A stretch of DNA of 64,000 nucleotides from Streptomyces sp. CA-210063. Lineage in GTDB: Bacteria; Actinomycetota; Actinomycetes; Streptomycetales; Streptomycetaceae. Where the stretch lies: positions 310,001 to 374,000 of the forward strand of contig NZ_CP102512.1 in NCBI RefSeq assembly GCF_024612015.1. The letters run 5' to 3'. Under the pieces are notes generated by a model that searched no databases, was not told where the DNA came from, and saw only the letters and a program-made list of their open reading frames with translations. A program made the position numbers and the translations under genes. Below are positions 10,373-19,544 of the stretch, one piece after another (within the stretch, counting starts at the first letter, position 1; each line of letters begins with the position of its first letter).

Positions 10373-12919
10373 ATGGCACGCGGCAAGCTTCGGATCTACC
10401 TCGGTGCGGCACCGGGCGTCGGCAAGACGTACGCCATGCTCTCCGAGGCCCACCGCCGGACCGAACGGGGCACCGACTGCGTGGTGGCCTTCGTCGAGCA
10501 CCACCGCCGGCCGCGCACCGAGGTGATGCTGCACGGCCTGGAGGAGATCCCGCGCAAGGAGCTGGAGTACCGGGACGCGGTCTTCACCGAGATGGACGTC
10601 GACGCAGTCCTGGCCCGGCACCCCCAAGTCGCGCTGGTCGACGAACTCGCGCACACCAACGTCCCCGGTTCCCGTAACACCAAGCGCTGGCAGGACGTCG
10701 AGGACCTGCTCGCGGCCGGGATCGACGTCGTGTCGACGGTGAACATCCAGCACCTGGAGTCCCTCGGTGACGTGGTGGAGTCGATAACGGGCGTACGGCA
10801 GCGGGAGACCGTCCCCGACGAGGTCGTGCGCCGCGCGGACCAGGTGGAACTGGTCGACATGTCGCCGCAGGCGCTGCGCCGCCGTATGGCACACGGCAAC
10901 ATCTACAAGCCCGACAAGGTCGACGCGGCCCTGTCGAACTACTTCCGGCCCGGCAACCTCACCGCGCTGCGGGAGCTGGCCCTGCTGTGGGTGGCGGACC
11001 GGGTCGACGAGTACCTGACCGAGTACCGCAGCGAACACCAGGTGTCGAAGATCTGGGGCTCGCGTGAGCGGATCGTGGTCGGACTGACGGGAGGGCCCGA
11101 GGGGCGGACGCTGATCCGCCGGGCCGCCCGGCTCGCGGAGAAGGGTGCGGGCGGCGAGGTGATGGCCGTGTACATCGCCCGCAGCGACGGCCTGACCTCC
11201 GCCTCGCCCAAGGAGCTGGCCGTCCAGCGCACTCTCGTCGAGGATCTCGGCGGCACCTTCCACCATGTGGTCGGCGAGGACATCCCGGTGGCGCTGCTCG
11301 ACTTCGCGCGCGGGGTGAACGCCACCCAGATCGTGCTGGGCGTCTCGCGGCGCAAGGGCTGGCAGTACGTGTTCGGGCCGGGCGTGGGGGCGACGGTGGC
11401 CCGGGACTCCGGGCCGGACCTGGACGTCCACCTGATCACGCACGACGAGGTCGGCAAGGGGCGCGGGCTGCCCGTCGCGCGGAGTGCGCGGCTCAGCCGC
11501 TCCCGGATCATGGCCGGCTGGCTGGCCGGCGTGGTCGGCCCGGCGATCCTCGCCCTGCTCCTGACCAACATCGACGCGGACCTCGGTCTCGCCAACGACA
11601 TGCTGCTGTTTCTGTCGGTGACGGTGGCGGCGGCCCTGCTCGGCGGGCTCTACCCGGCCCTCGCCTCGGCGGCGTTCGGCTCCTTGCTGCTGAACTACTA
11701 CTTCACCCCGCCCCTGCACCGGCTGACCATCGCCGACCCCAAGAACATCGTCGCCATCGTGGTCTTCGTCGCCGTGGCGGTGTCCGTGGCGTCCGTGGTG
11801 GACCTCGCGGCCCGGCGCACCCACCAGGCGGCCCGGCTGCGCGCCGAGTCGGAGATCCTCTCCTTCCTGGCAGGCAGCGTGCTGCGCGGCGAGACGAGCC
11901 TGGAGGCGCTCCTTGAGCGGGTGCGCGAGACCTTCGGCATGGAGTCGGTGGCCCTTCTGGAGCGCCGGAGCGACGTCGACCCCTGGACCTGTGCGGGCAG
12001 CGTTGGCCCACGGCCGTGTCAGTCCCCGGAGGCGGCGGACGTCGACATGCCGGTCGGGGACCACATGGCGCTCGCCCTCTCCGGCCGGGTGCTGCCCGCA
12101 GAGGACCGCCGGGTGCTGGCCGCGTTCGCCGCGCAGGCCGCCGTCGTGCTGGACCGCCAGCGGCTGAAGCACGAGGCCGACCAGGCGAAGATGCTGGCCG
12201 AGGGCAACCGCATCCGCACCGCGCTGCTCGCCGCCGTCAGCCACGACCTGCGCACCCCGCTGGCCGGCATCAAGGCATCGGTGTCGTCCCTGCGCTCCGA
12301 CGACGTGGAGTGGTCCGAGGAGGACCAGGCCGAACTCCTGGCCGCGATCGAGGAGGGCGCCGACCGGCTCGACAACCTGGTGGGCAACCTCCTGGACATG
12401 TCCCGCCTCCAGACCGGCACCGTCGCTCCGCTGATCCGTGAGATCGACCTGGACGAAGTCGTGCCCATGGCGATGGGCGGCATACCGGACCCCGAATCCA
12501 CTGTCGTCCTGGACGTACCGGAAAGCCTGCCCATGGTCGCCACGGACAAGGGGCTCCTGGAGCGGGTCGTCGCCAACGTCGTCGAGAACGCCGTCAAATA
12601 CAGCCCCACCGACGAGCCCGTCCTGGTCTCGGCCAGCGCCCTCGCCGACCGTGTGGAGGTCCGGGTGGTGGACCGCGGTCCCGGCGTCCCCGACGAGGCC
12701 AAGGACCGCATCTTCGAGCCCTTCCAGCGCTACGGCGACGCCCCCCGAGGCAACGGAGTCGGCCTCGGCCTCGCGGTCGCCCGCGGCTTCACTGAGGCCA
12801 TGGGCGGCACCCTCCAGGCCGAGGACACCCCCGGCGGCGGCCTCACCATGGTCCTCAGCCTCCCGGCCGCGGGCCGCCCACCGGTCACTTCCGACCTTTC
12901 CGCGACGGCCGTTCCGTAG
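10373..12919 (+). CDS. kdpD: KdpD, potassium/turgor sensor histidine kinase
   Basis: An 848-residue sensor kinase. Domains in order: the N-terminal KdpD domain with Walker A GAAPGVGKT (11-19) and DELAHTN, a universal-stress-like domain near 230-360, four transmembrane helices (about 380-480, DUF4118), a GAF-like region, then HisKA with AVSHDLRTPL (His about 624) and HATPase boxes ENAVKYSP, DRGPGVPDE and GVGLGLAVA. Complete and apparently functional. An additional kdpD fragment lies at 16480-16840. Confidence 0.95.
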   Translation: MARGKLRIYLGAAPGVGKTYAMLSEAHRRTERGTDCVVAFVEHHRRPRTEVMLHGLEEIPRKELEYRDAVFTEMDVDAVLARHPQVALVDELAHTNVPGSRNTKRWQDVEDLLAAGIDVVSTVNIQHLESLGDVVESITGVRQRETVPDEVVRRADQVELVDMSPQALRRRMAHGNIYKPDKVDAALSNYFRPGNLTALRELALLWVADRVDEYLTEYRSEHQVSKIWGSRERIVVGLTGGPEGRTLIRRAARLAEKGAGGEVMAVYIARSDGLTSASPKELAVQRTLVEDLGGTFHHVVGEDIPVALLDFARGVNATQIVLGVSRRKGWQYVFGPGVGATVARDSGPDLDVHLITHDEVGKGRGLPVARSARLSRSRIMAGWLAGVVGPAILALLLTNIDADLGLANDMLLFLSVTVAAALLGGLYPALASAAFGSLLLNYYFTPPLHRLTIADPKNIVAIVVFVAVAVSVASVVDLAARRTHQAARLRAESEILSFLAGSVLRGETSLEALLERVRETFGMESVALLERRSDVDPWTCAGSVGPRPCQSPEAADVDMPVGDHMALALSGRVLPAEDRRVLAAFAAQAAVVLDRQRLKHEADQAKMLAEGNRIRTALLAAVSHDLRTPLAGIKASVSSLRSDDVEWSEEDQAELLAAIEEGADRLDNLVGNLLDMSRLQTGTVAPLIREIDLDEVVPMAMGGIPDPESTVVLDVPESLPMVATDKGLLERVVANVVENAVKYSPTDEPVLVSASALADRVEVRVVDRGPGVPDEAKDRIFEPFQRYGDAPRGNGVGLGLAVARGFTEAMGGTLQAEDTPGGGLTMVLSLPAAGRPPVTSDLSATAVP

Positions 12920-13202
12920 AGCGACAGGCTGTGACGGACGACGGCTGTAGTCCGGGTCAGCAGTAGGAACAGCCAGGCCGGCAGCCGCACGAGTCGTCCT
13001 CGGGTGCCGAAGAGGTCGCGGTCGGGACGCGAAGAACCCGAACGGCAGACGGCCAGGCCCGCTGGGGTCGCACATCCCTTGGACGGGGTCGGCGAGCATC
13101 TCCAGGACCAGGCCGTGCGCGGTGAGGCGGCCGGGCATGGCCCTGCAGCCGCGTGGTGCGGACGGGCGATGAACGTGGCGCTCGGCCCGGGGGGCGGCGT
13201 GA
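12920..13202. other. Gap without a recognisable gene
   Basis: This 283-base stretch follows kdpD. The minus strand has a reading beginning MPGRLTAHGLVLEMLADPV at 13138 that looks protein-like for about 35 residues and then loses character. I could not assign it. It may be another gene scrap. Confidence 0.3.
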
Positions 13203-13591
13203 TCAGACCGTCGTGTCTTCTTTTCCGGTCTCGTCGCCGGCGGCGCGCTCGATGTCGTCGGTCAGCTGCTTCCGGGCACGGGCGGGGACGTAGCCGCCCT
13301 CGGAGTAGTTCTGGGCGAACGCGTCGACGAACTCCACGGGGTCTTCCCCGACGATCTCGCGGACCGGCGTTTCGTCGGCTACGGCCTGCTCGAACAGGTC
13401 GGCGAGGTCTTCGAACATCGCCGCATTGCTGTCGCCGTCGGTCGGCACGAAGTGCATCAGGTACCGCTCGATCGCCTCGACAGCCGTGCGGTAGTTCTCG
13501 GGAAGCTCTTGACGCGCGCCTTGTACGCCCTCCAGCGCTTCTTGGGCCCGATCATCTTCGCGATGAAGCCGGTCTTTTCGGCGTCGGACAT
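13203..13591 (-). pseudogene. DUF1048-type protein paired with PadR, with an apparent frameshift
   Basis: Starting at the ATG at 13591 the protein begins MSDAEKTGFIAKMIGPKKRW, and its continuation lies in another frame as LPENYRTAVEAIERYLMHF to the TGA at 13203. One G appears to be missing near 13507 (AAG-AGCTT where AAGGAGCTT would restore VKELPENY). Together the parts give about 129 residues, the usual size of the DUF1048 proteins that accompany PadR regulators. Their role is unknown; they are often linked to membrane or drug-resistance loci. Either a real frameshift or a sequencing error. Confidence 0.65.
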
Positions 13592-13593
13592 GG

Positions 13594-13923
13594 TTACTTG
13601 CCCCCTTCGCGGAGCTGTTCCAGTCGTTCCGTGAGGAAGCTCCACGTCCTCCAGAACTCTTCGAGGTACTCCCGTCCCTGAGCATTCAGGGAGTGCACCT
13701 TGCGTGGCGGCCCCTTCTCGGAGGGGACCTTCTCCACGTCGACGAGACCGCGCTTCTCGATCCTGAGGAGCAGCGCGTAGATGGTTCCTTCTGCGATGTC
13801 GGAGAAGCCCTGCTCCCGCAGCCGTGCCGTGATCTCGTAGCCGTAGGCGGGGCGGCCGGACAGGGACGCGAGGATGATCCCCTCCAGCGTGCCCTTGAGC
13901 ATCTCCGTCTCCAGCTTGGTCAT
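13594..13923 (-). CDS. PadR-family transcriptional regulator
   Basis: 109 residues from the ATG at 13923. The winged-helix PadR fold is clear: LKGTLEGIILASLSGRPAYGYEI, IAEGTIYALLLRIEKRGLV, KGPPRKVHSLNAQGREYL. It lies two bases before the DUF1048 gene, so the two are co-transcribed. Dyad sites just upstream fit autorepression, the normal mode for PadR proteins. Confidence 0.85.
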   Translation of the reverse strand: MTKLETEMLKGTLEGIILASLSGRPAYGYEITARLREQGFSDIAEGTIYALLLRIEKRGLVDVEKVPSEKGPPRKVHSLNAQGREYLEEFWRTWSFLTERLEQLREGGK

Positions 13924-13943
13924 GGACCCCCTCCTCCCTCCAC

Positions 13944-13991
13944 TAGTCAGCGCTATTGAGTACCGGTACACAGTAACGCTGACTACCGGTA
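13944..13991. promoter_or_regulatory. PadR operator candidate
   Basis: TAGTCAGCG (13944) and CGCTGACTA (13977) form a perfect 9-bp inverted repeat, with the palindrome GTACCGGTAC centred between them (13960-13969). A second copy of the core, CTACCGGTACT, follows at about 13983. Two such cores 23-24 bases apart immediately before a padR start are strong candidates for an autoregulatory operator overlapping its promoter. Confidence 0.6.
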
Positions 13992-14154
13992 CTTAGCAAG
14001 ACGGAATAGCGAGGGCTCGGGTCAGTCCTGCGGCTCCCGCGGTAGACCTGCCGCTCACGCACAGCCTCACCCTGCGGGGTACGCGGACCGGGCACCGCAG
14101 CCCGGACGGACAGGTCCAGATCGAGACGGCTGTTCGTGTCCAGCTCGAACCGGC

Positions 14155-14274
14155 CGTAGGAATTGACATGGGTCGGTCTCGTTGTTCTTGTTCGCCTTGG
14201 TGCGGGCCAGGCGGTAGCTCGCGGTGCCGGTCTCGATGAGGGTGGCGTTGAAGGTGAGCCGGTGCACGATCGCC
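14155..14274 (-). pseudogene. IstB-like (IS21-type) transposition protein, C-terminal scrap
   Basis: About 38 residues read AIVHRLTFNATLIETG and SYRLARTKANK, which resemble the C-terminus of IS21-family ATP-binding proteins. The reading begins directly at the ktrA stop and is not continued upstream. A further unassigned minus-strand reading (NSYGRFELDTNSRLDLDL) follows to about 14090. Both look like debris of mobile elements; the assignment is from pattern memory only. Confidence 0.4.
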
Positions 14275-15000
14275 TCACTGGTCCAGCTCCGCGAACGTCT
14301 CCACGGCCTGGGTCCTGCCGGTGACGATGATGACGTCGCCCGGGTGGACGACCGTCTCGGCGGTGGCGTGGGTGAAGTCGGCGCCGGGGCGTTTGATGCC
14401 GACGACCGTCACGCCGTACGAACTGCGTACCCGGCTCTCGCCGAGGGGGACGCCGCCGACGACCTTCGGGGCGAGTGTCTTGATCAGGGCGTAGTCGCTG
14501 TCGAAGGTGATGAAGTCGAGCATCCGGCCGGTGACCAGATGAGCCACACGCTCGCCCATGTCGTGCTCCGGCAGGACCACGTGGTGGGCACCGATACGCT
14601 CCAGGATCCGACCGTGCTGCCGGGAGTTGGCCCGGGCCCAGATACTGGCCACGCCGGCGTCGACGAGGTTCGAGGTGGTCAGGATGCTGGCCTCCAGGTC
14701 CGTACCGATGCCGACCACGACGCGGGAGAAATCGCCGACGCCGAGCTGGGCCAGCGCGGCGGGGTCGGCGCAGTCCGCGGCGGCGGCCTGGGTCAGCTCG
14801 TCGCCGACCTTCTGGACGACACCGGCGTCGGCGTCGATGCCGAGCACGTCCCAGCCGCGCCGCATCAGCTCCGCCGCCACGGACTGTCCGAAACGGCCGA
14901 GACCGATGACCGCCACTCTGGAATCCGGGCGGGCCGGGCGACGATCGACGCCCGAACGCCGACGCCGGTGGGGACGCAGGAACTTGAGACGGTCAGCCAA
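14275..15000 (-). CDS. ktrA: KtrA/TrkA-type NAD-binding regulator of potassium uptake
   Basis: A 241-residue cytosolic RCK protein. The Rossmann motif GLGRFGQSVA lies near 33, followed by the RCK-N nucleotide site and a RCK-C (TrkA-C) domain (LGESRVRSSYGVTVVGI, VHPGDVIIVTG). It gates the KtrB channel in response to nucleotide. Its start overlaps the ktrB stop by eight bases, so the two form a unit. A basic N-terminal extension (FLRPHRRRR) precedes the fold. Confidence 0.88.
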   Translation of the reverse strand: MADRLKFLRPHRRRRSGVDRRPARPDSRVAVIGLGRFGQSVAAELMRRGWDVLGIDADAGVVQKVGDELTQAAAADCADPAALAQLGVGDFSRVVVGIGTDLEASILTTSNLVDAGVASIWARANSRQHGRILERIGAHHVVLPEHDMGERVAHLVTGRMLDFITFDSDYALIKTLAPKVVGGVPLGESRVRSSYGVTVVGIKRPGADFTHATAETVVHPGDVIIVTGRTQAVETFAELDQ

Positions 15001-16360
15001 TGACGGGTCGCTCCTCGGGCAGGGAGTAACGGCGGTCGCGCTGGCGCAGGGCGAGCGCGCTGGCGAGAGTGATCGGGCCGACGCGCCCGACGAACATCAG
15101 GACGATGACAGTGAGTTGGCCCGCCGCCGGAAGGTCTGCGGTGATGCCGGTGCTCAGACCGACCGTGCCGAAAGCGGAGACGGCCTCGAACAACACGGCC
15201 TCGGCCCGCTCCTCGGTGACGGCGAGCAGCACCAGCGTGCCCGCTATGACGAGACCGACGCCCAGCAGCGCCACGGTGAGGGCCTGGCGCAGCGTGGCCG
15301 CGGTGAGCCGCCGGCCCATGATGTCCGTGTCGGCGTGCCCACGGATCTCGGCCAGGATCGCCGCCCCCAGCACCGCGAACGTGGTGACCTTGATGCCGCC
15401 CGCGGTACCCGCGCTGCCGCCGCCGATGAACATCAGCACGCAGATGCCGAGCAGGGTGGCCGGTTCCATGGCGCCGGTGTCGACGGTGTTGAAGCCCGCG
15501 GTGCGCGCGCTCGCCGCGGTGAAGAACCCGTTGAGCAGCTTGTCGGCCCATGCCATGGAGCCGAGCGTCCGCGGATTGTCCCACTCCAGCCCGCAGGTCA
15601 GGACGGTGCCGACAACGAGCAGGGCCGCGGAGGTGACGAGGGTGAGCCGGGTGTGCAGGGACCAGCGGCGCCGGATGCCGCCCCGGGCGCGGGGGCGGTT
15701 GCGCAGCAGTTCGAGCAGGACGGGGAAGCCGAGGGCGCCGAGGACACTGGCGACGGCGATCGGCAGGACGATCCAGGGGTCGTCCGCGTAGCCGACGAGG
15801 TTGTCGTCGCGCAGCCCGAACCCGGCGTTGTTGAAGGCGGAGATCGCGTAGAAGATCCCGTGGTAGGCGGCGTTTCCGGCCCCCAGGCCGTGGCCGACGT
15901 GGAAACGGACCGCGACCACGACCACCGCGACGAGCTCGATGGCGAGCGTGGTGCCCGCGACTCCCAGGACCACCCGACGGATGTCACCGGCGCCGCCGCT
16001 CCGCTCCGCCTGTGTGGTGAGCTGCGTCCGCATCCGCAGCCGCCCGGAGACGAGCAGGGCCAGCAGCGACGCGAGCGTCATGATGCCGAACCCGCCGACC
16101 TGGATCAGCGCCAGGACCACGCCCTCACCGAACCCGCTCCAGTGGCTGCCGGTGCCCACGATGGACAGCCCACCGCTGACCGCTCCGGTGGCGGTGAACA
16201 GGGCGGTCAGCACGCCGGTGTCCCGTCCGGTCTCGGTGGCGGCGGGCAGCATCAGCAGGGTGGCACCCAGCAGTACGACGAACGCGAAGGCCAGGACGAC
16301 ACCTTGGGCGGGATGGCCGGCGAGGCGGGACCAGCGGGCCCGAGTCGTACCCACGGCCAC
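14993..16360 (-). CDS. ktrB: KtrB/TrkH-type potassium channel subunit
   Basis: A 455-residue membrane protein with the four pore repeats of the Trk/Ktr/HKT superfamily: TATGAVSGGLS, ISAFNNAGFGL, ASARTAGFNTVD and VSAFGTVGLSTG. The gating loop is represented by GGGSAGTAGGIK. It imports potassium with KtrA. The Gly of each filter repeat is present, so it looks functional. Confidence 0.9.
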   Translation of the reverse strand: MAVGTTRARWSRLAGHPAQGVVLAFAFVVLLGATLLMLPAATETGRDTGVLTALFTATGAVSGGLSIVGTGSHWSGFGEGVVLALIQVGGFGIMTLASLLALLVSGRLRMRTQLTTQAERSGGAGDIRRVVLGVAGTTLAIELVAVVVVAVRFHVGHGLGAGNAAYHGIFYAISAFNNAGFGLRDDNLVGYADDPWIVLPIAVASVLGALGFPVLLELLRNRPRARGGIRRRWSLHTRLTLVTSAALLVVGTVLTCGLEWDNPRTLGSMAWADKLLNGFFTAASARTAGFNTVDTGAMEPATLLGICVLMFIGGGSAGTAGGIKVTTFAVLGAAILAEIRGHADTDIMGRRLTAATLRQALTVALLGVGLVIAGTLVLLAVTEERAEAVLFEAVSAFGTVGLSTGITADLPAAGQLTVIVLMFVGRVGPITLASALALRQRDRRYSLPEERPVIG

Positions 16361-16433
16361 CAGCTACCTCCGTTGTCCCGCCATCACCAGCTCACAGCAT
16401 CCCTGTCTGGGCGGGCGTACGGAACGCGCCACG

Positions 16434-16452
16434 GCGTTAAGAAGGCGTTGGG
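16434..16452. promoter_or_regulatory. Possible direct-repeat regulator site upstream of ktrB
   Basis: GCGTTAAGAAGGCGTTGGG contains two GCGTT half-sites one helical turn apart, as OmpR/KdpE-type regulators favour. It lies about 75 bases before the ktrB start. A vaguely similar stretch (GTCAAAGGTCGAAGCGTTG) lies in the kdp leader at about 4742. This is suggestive only. Confidence 0.25.
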
Positions 16453-16479
16453 ACCGGCTGATGGCGGTGCTGCTGTCAG

Positions 16480-16840
16480 GTCACCGGACCGCGCCGCGGG
16501 TTTCGTCGGGGTGCGTGCGGCGGTGCAGGAACCGGCCGTGTTCCTTGAGCCGGCTGCGCCGGGTGGCGCCGATGACGATCTGGGGGGGCGATGATCTGCT
16601 GGGCGAACTCGAGAACGGCCCGGGCGGTGTCGTCCCCGGTCACCGTGCGGAAGCTGCCGCCGAGTTCTTCGACCAGGGCCCGCTGGTGGGCGAGGAGTTC
16701 GGGGGAGGCGGTGGTGAGCCCGTCGTCCCGTTCTACTGGATGGCGAGGAACTCGCCGCCCGCCCCACGCGAGGCGGTCCGTTGGCCGCGCCGGATGAGTC
16801 GGTCCCCGGCGAGGCCCCGGCGTTGGCCGGACGACCTCTG
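16480..16840 (-). pseudogene. Fragment of a second kdpD (universal-stress domain)
   Basis: Pieces in shifting frames align with the intact KdpD: RLIRRGQRTASRGAGGEFLAIQ, then DGLTTASPELLAHQRALVEELGG, then QIVIGATRRSRLKEHGRFLH. The intact protein has TLIRRAARLAEKGAGGEVMA, DGLTSASPKELAVQRTLVEDLGG and QIVLGVSRRK. One break lies at a run of seven Gs near 16585. No N-terminal ATP domain or kinase domain is attached. It shows that the island once held, or received, another kdpD. Confidence 0.7.
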
Positions 16841-16973
16841 CACGCCCACTGAGATCACAGGAGACAAACCAGCGCCAGTGTGAACCTGCGCTCCGGATAT
16901 CCCCCACTGTGCCTGGAGTGTCTCCCGATGCCGAGCCCGTGACCCCAGCCATAGGCAGTCGATGCATCCGTTG

Positions 16974-17176
16974 AGCTCTTTGACGCTGAGGAAGTCGGCG
17001 GAACGACCGACCCTGAAGACCCGTACCGCAGAATCCGGCGCACCGAATACACCCTGCTTCTGATCGTCGTGGCCCTGGGAGCCGCCGGGGTGGTCACGGA
17101 AACGGTGTGGTTGCTCGGGATCGCGGCATGGTTCCTGATCACCGTCGGCCTGATGGAGATGTTCTTCCGCCCTTGA
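16974..17176 (+). pseudogene. Small membrane protein reading without a clear start
   Basis: A frame ending at the TGA at 17174 encodes DPYRRIRRTEYTLLLIVVAL and a second helix WLLGIAAWFLITVGLMEMFF. It has two likely transmembrane segments and looks protein-like, but the in-frame region back to a stop at about 16947 contains no ATG, GTG or TTG. It is either a remnant or uses an unusual start. Between it and 17388 nothing else was seen. Confidence 0.35.
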
Positions 17177-17387
17177 CCGTGCCCCGCCTGGCGCGGTTTC
17201 AGCACGCTCAACGGGGTGAGGCTGGGAGGGGAACAAGGCCGAGGACGAGCCCAGCCGACCGTGTGCCCACCCCGGATGCGGCTGCCAGGGCTGAGATCCG
17301 CATACTCGATGATCGTCGGGTGCGGTGACTGGTGGGACCGGGTGCGCTGCACAGGTAGGCAAGGCCAATGGGGGACACGTGGGGGAT

Positions 17388-19370
17388 ATGAAGGACGCCA
17401 ACGAGCTGACGGTGCCGGAAGTGGTGGACAGTCCTGCTCTGCGGGCGCAGCCGACCGGAAGTCTGGCGCGGTGGTTGCTGCATCATCGGGTGCAGCCGGT
17501 CGGGCCGGCGGCAGGTGAGGGGCATACCGAGCCGCACGCCTGGTGGAAGGTGATGTGTCTGACCGGGGTGGACTACTTCTCCAGCCTGGCCTACGTGCCG
17601 GCGATCGCGGCACTCGCGGCCGGGGCGGTATCGCCGTTGGCGACGTTGCTGATCGTGGCGTTGACTCTGGTGGGGATGCTGCCGATGTACCGGCGGGTGG
17701 CTAGGGAGAGCCCGCACGGAGCAGGGTCGGTGGCGATGCTGGAGGATCTGCTGCCGTTTTGGCGGGGCAAGCTGTTCGTGCTGGTGCTGCTCGGCTTCGT
17801 GGCCACGTCGTGGATCATCACGATCACGTTGTCCGCCGCGGACGCCTCCGTCCACATGGTGGAAAACCCCTACCTGCCCCATGCCCTGCACGGTCACGAG
17901 GTCGCCATCACGGTGGCGCTGTTGCTGGTCCTCGGAGGGGTGTTCCTGCTCGGGTTCAGCGAAGCGGTCAACGTGGCCATCCCGCTGGTCGCGGTCTTCT
18001 TGGTCCTCAACGCCGTGATTATCGCCGTCGGATTGGTGGATGTGTTCACCACGCCGGGGGCCTGGTCGGCGTGGACGGACGCGCTCGGCGAGGGCGGAGG
18101 CGGGTTCGGCGATCTGGCGGGGCCGGCACTGGTGGCGTTTCCGCTGCTGGTGCTGGGCCTGTCCGGATTCGAGACCGGGGTGAGCATGATGCCGCTCGTG
18201 TCCGCCGACGGCGCCGACGCTGAGCAGCGGCTGCGCTCGCGGATCCGAAACACCCGCAGGCTGCTGACCACCGCCGCGCTCATCATGAGCGTCTACCTGC
18301 TGTCCGCGAGCTTCGTGACCACCGTCCTCATCCCTCACAAGGAGTTCGAGCCCGGCGGCGCGGCCAACGGCCGTGCCCTGGCCTGGCTGGCCCACGAGCA
18401 CGTCGGGGAGGCGTTCGGCACCGTCTACGACGTCAGCACCATTCTCATCCTGTGGTTCGCGGGCGCATCCGCGATGGCGGGGCTGGTCAACATCGTCCCG
18501 CGGTACCTGCCCCACTACGGCATGGCCCCGGAGTGGGGACGCGCGGTACGCCCGGTCGTGATGGTCTACACCGCCCTCTGTGTTCTCATCACCATCGCGT
18601 TCGACGCCGACGTCGACGCCCAGGCCGGCGCCTACGCCACGGGCATCCTGGCCATGATGGTCTCCGGCGCATTCGCCGTCACCGTCTCGGTCGTACGCCG
18701 CCGGCGGCGCGCGACTGCCACAGGCTTCGCAGCTCTCACCGCGGTCCTGCTCTACGCCCTGGTGGCGAACATCGTCGACAAGCCCGACGGCATCGCCATC
18801 TCCGGCATGTTCATCGCCGGCATCATCGCTGTGTCGCTGATCTCCCGGGTGTCGCGCACCACCGAACTGCGCGCCGACCGCATCGTCTTCGACGAGGCCG
18901 CCCGCCGGTTCATCACCGACACCCTCACCCACGACAACTCCATCAACATCATCGCCAACCGCCGTCAGGCCGGCGACGGCGCCGAGTACGCGGCCAAGGA
19001 GCGCGAGCAGCGCGGCAGCAATCCGGTGCCTGCCCCGGCCGATGTCCTGTTCGTGGAAATCGACGTGGTCGACCCGTCCGACTTCAGCGAAGTCCTCGCC
19101 GTCCGCGGCGTCGAGGTCGACGGATACCGCATCCTGCGCGCCGAGGCACCGGCCGCCCCGAATGCCATCGCCGCGATCCTGCTCGCCCTGCGCAACGCCA
19201 CGGGTGTGCAGCCGCACTGCTACTTCGCGTGGGCCGAAGGCAGCCCGCTGATGCACATGTTCCGCTACTTCCTGCTCGGCCGCGGCGACACCGCTCCGGT
19301 CACCCGCGAGATCATCCGCAGCAACGAACCCGACCCCGACCGACGCCCCGGCATCCACGTCGGCGGCTGA
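17388..19370 (+). CDS. APC-superfamily permease with cytosolic C-terminal domain
   Basis: 660 residues from the ATG at 17388. About twelve hydrophobic helices begin at [16 protein letters not shown], with [19 protein letters not shown] in the middle, followed by a 170-residue hydrophilic tail ([35 protein letters not shown]). Substrate cannot be told from sequence. Amino acids are the default for the superfamily, but its place next to Ktr and Kdp and the soluble tail make cation transport conceivable. Confidence 0.75.
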   Translation: MKDANELTVPEVVDSPALRAQPTGSLARWLLHHRVQPVGPAAGEGHTEPHAWWKVMCLTGVDYFSSLAYVPAIAALAAGAVSPLATLLIVALTLVGMLPMYRRVARESPHGAGSVAMLEDLLPFWRGKLFVLVLLGFVATSWIITITLSAADASVHMVENPYLPHALHGHEVAITVALLLVLGGVFLLGFSEAVNVAIPLVAVFLVLNAVIIAVGLVDVFTTPGAWSAWTDALGEGGGGFGDLAGPALVAFPLLVLGLSGFETGVSMMPLVSADGADAEQRLRSRIRNTRRLLTTAALIMSVYLLSASFVTTVLIPHKEFEPGGAANGRALAWLAHEHVGEAFGTVYDVSTILILWFAGASAMAGLVNIVPRYLPHYGMAPEWGRAVRPVVMVYTALCVLITIAFDADVDAQAGAYATGILAMMVSGAFAVTVSVVRRRRRATATGFAALTAVLLYALVANIVDKPDGIAISGMFIAGIIAVSLISRVSRTTELRADRIVFDEAARRFITDTLTHDNSINIIANRRQAGDGAEYAAKEREQRGSNPVPAPADVLFVEIDVVDPSDFSEVLAVRGVEVDGYRILRAEAPAAPNAIAAILLALRNATGVQPHCYFAWAEGSPLMHMFRYFLLGRGDTAPVTREIIRSNEPDPDRRPGIHVGG

Positions 19371-19544
19371 CCCAGCGCTCCGTCCGGCGAAGACGACGCC
19401 CAGGGCCTGTCCGATGAGTCAGTGACGAGCCGGACTGTCGATCGTTCAGCGCCGTCCAGATCGGGGTGATCTGGTTGATTCAAACCCGCAGATGATCGGG
19501 CGTTTTCCGCCCGCAGGCCCGCGGCACGCCGCCCGGCGGAACGG
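19371..19544. other. Convergent gap between the APC permease and gtrA-like gene
   Basis: Nothing protein-like was found. The stretch separates convergent genes and should hold termination signals, but no strong hairpin was identified. Confidence 0.4.

Noticed and set aside
10268..13138. A very long open frame on the minus strand opposite kdpD
   Set aside because: It is the mirror of a strongly motif-rich gene; its translation is low-complexity (His/Arg/Gln-rich) as expected for antisense frames in high-GC DNA.
12920..13202. A small gene after kdpD
   Set aside because: The candidate minus-strand reading loses protein character after about 35 residues and matches no family I know.
14067..14160. 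A Tn3-type transposase remnant (NSYGRFELDTNSRLDLDL)
   Set aside because: The resemblance is only an impression; the fragment is too short to name.
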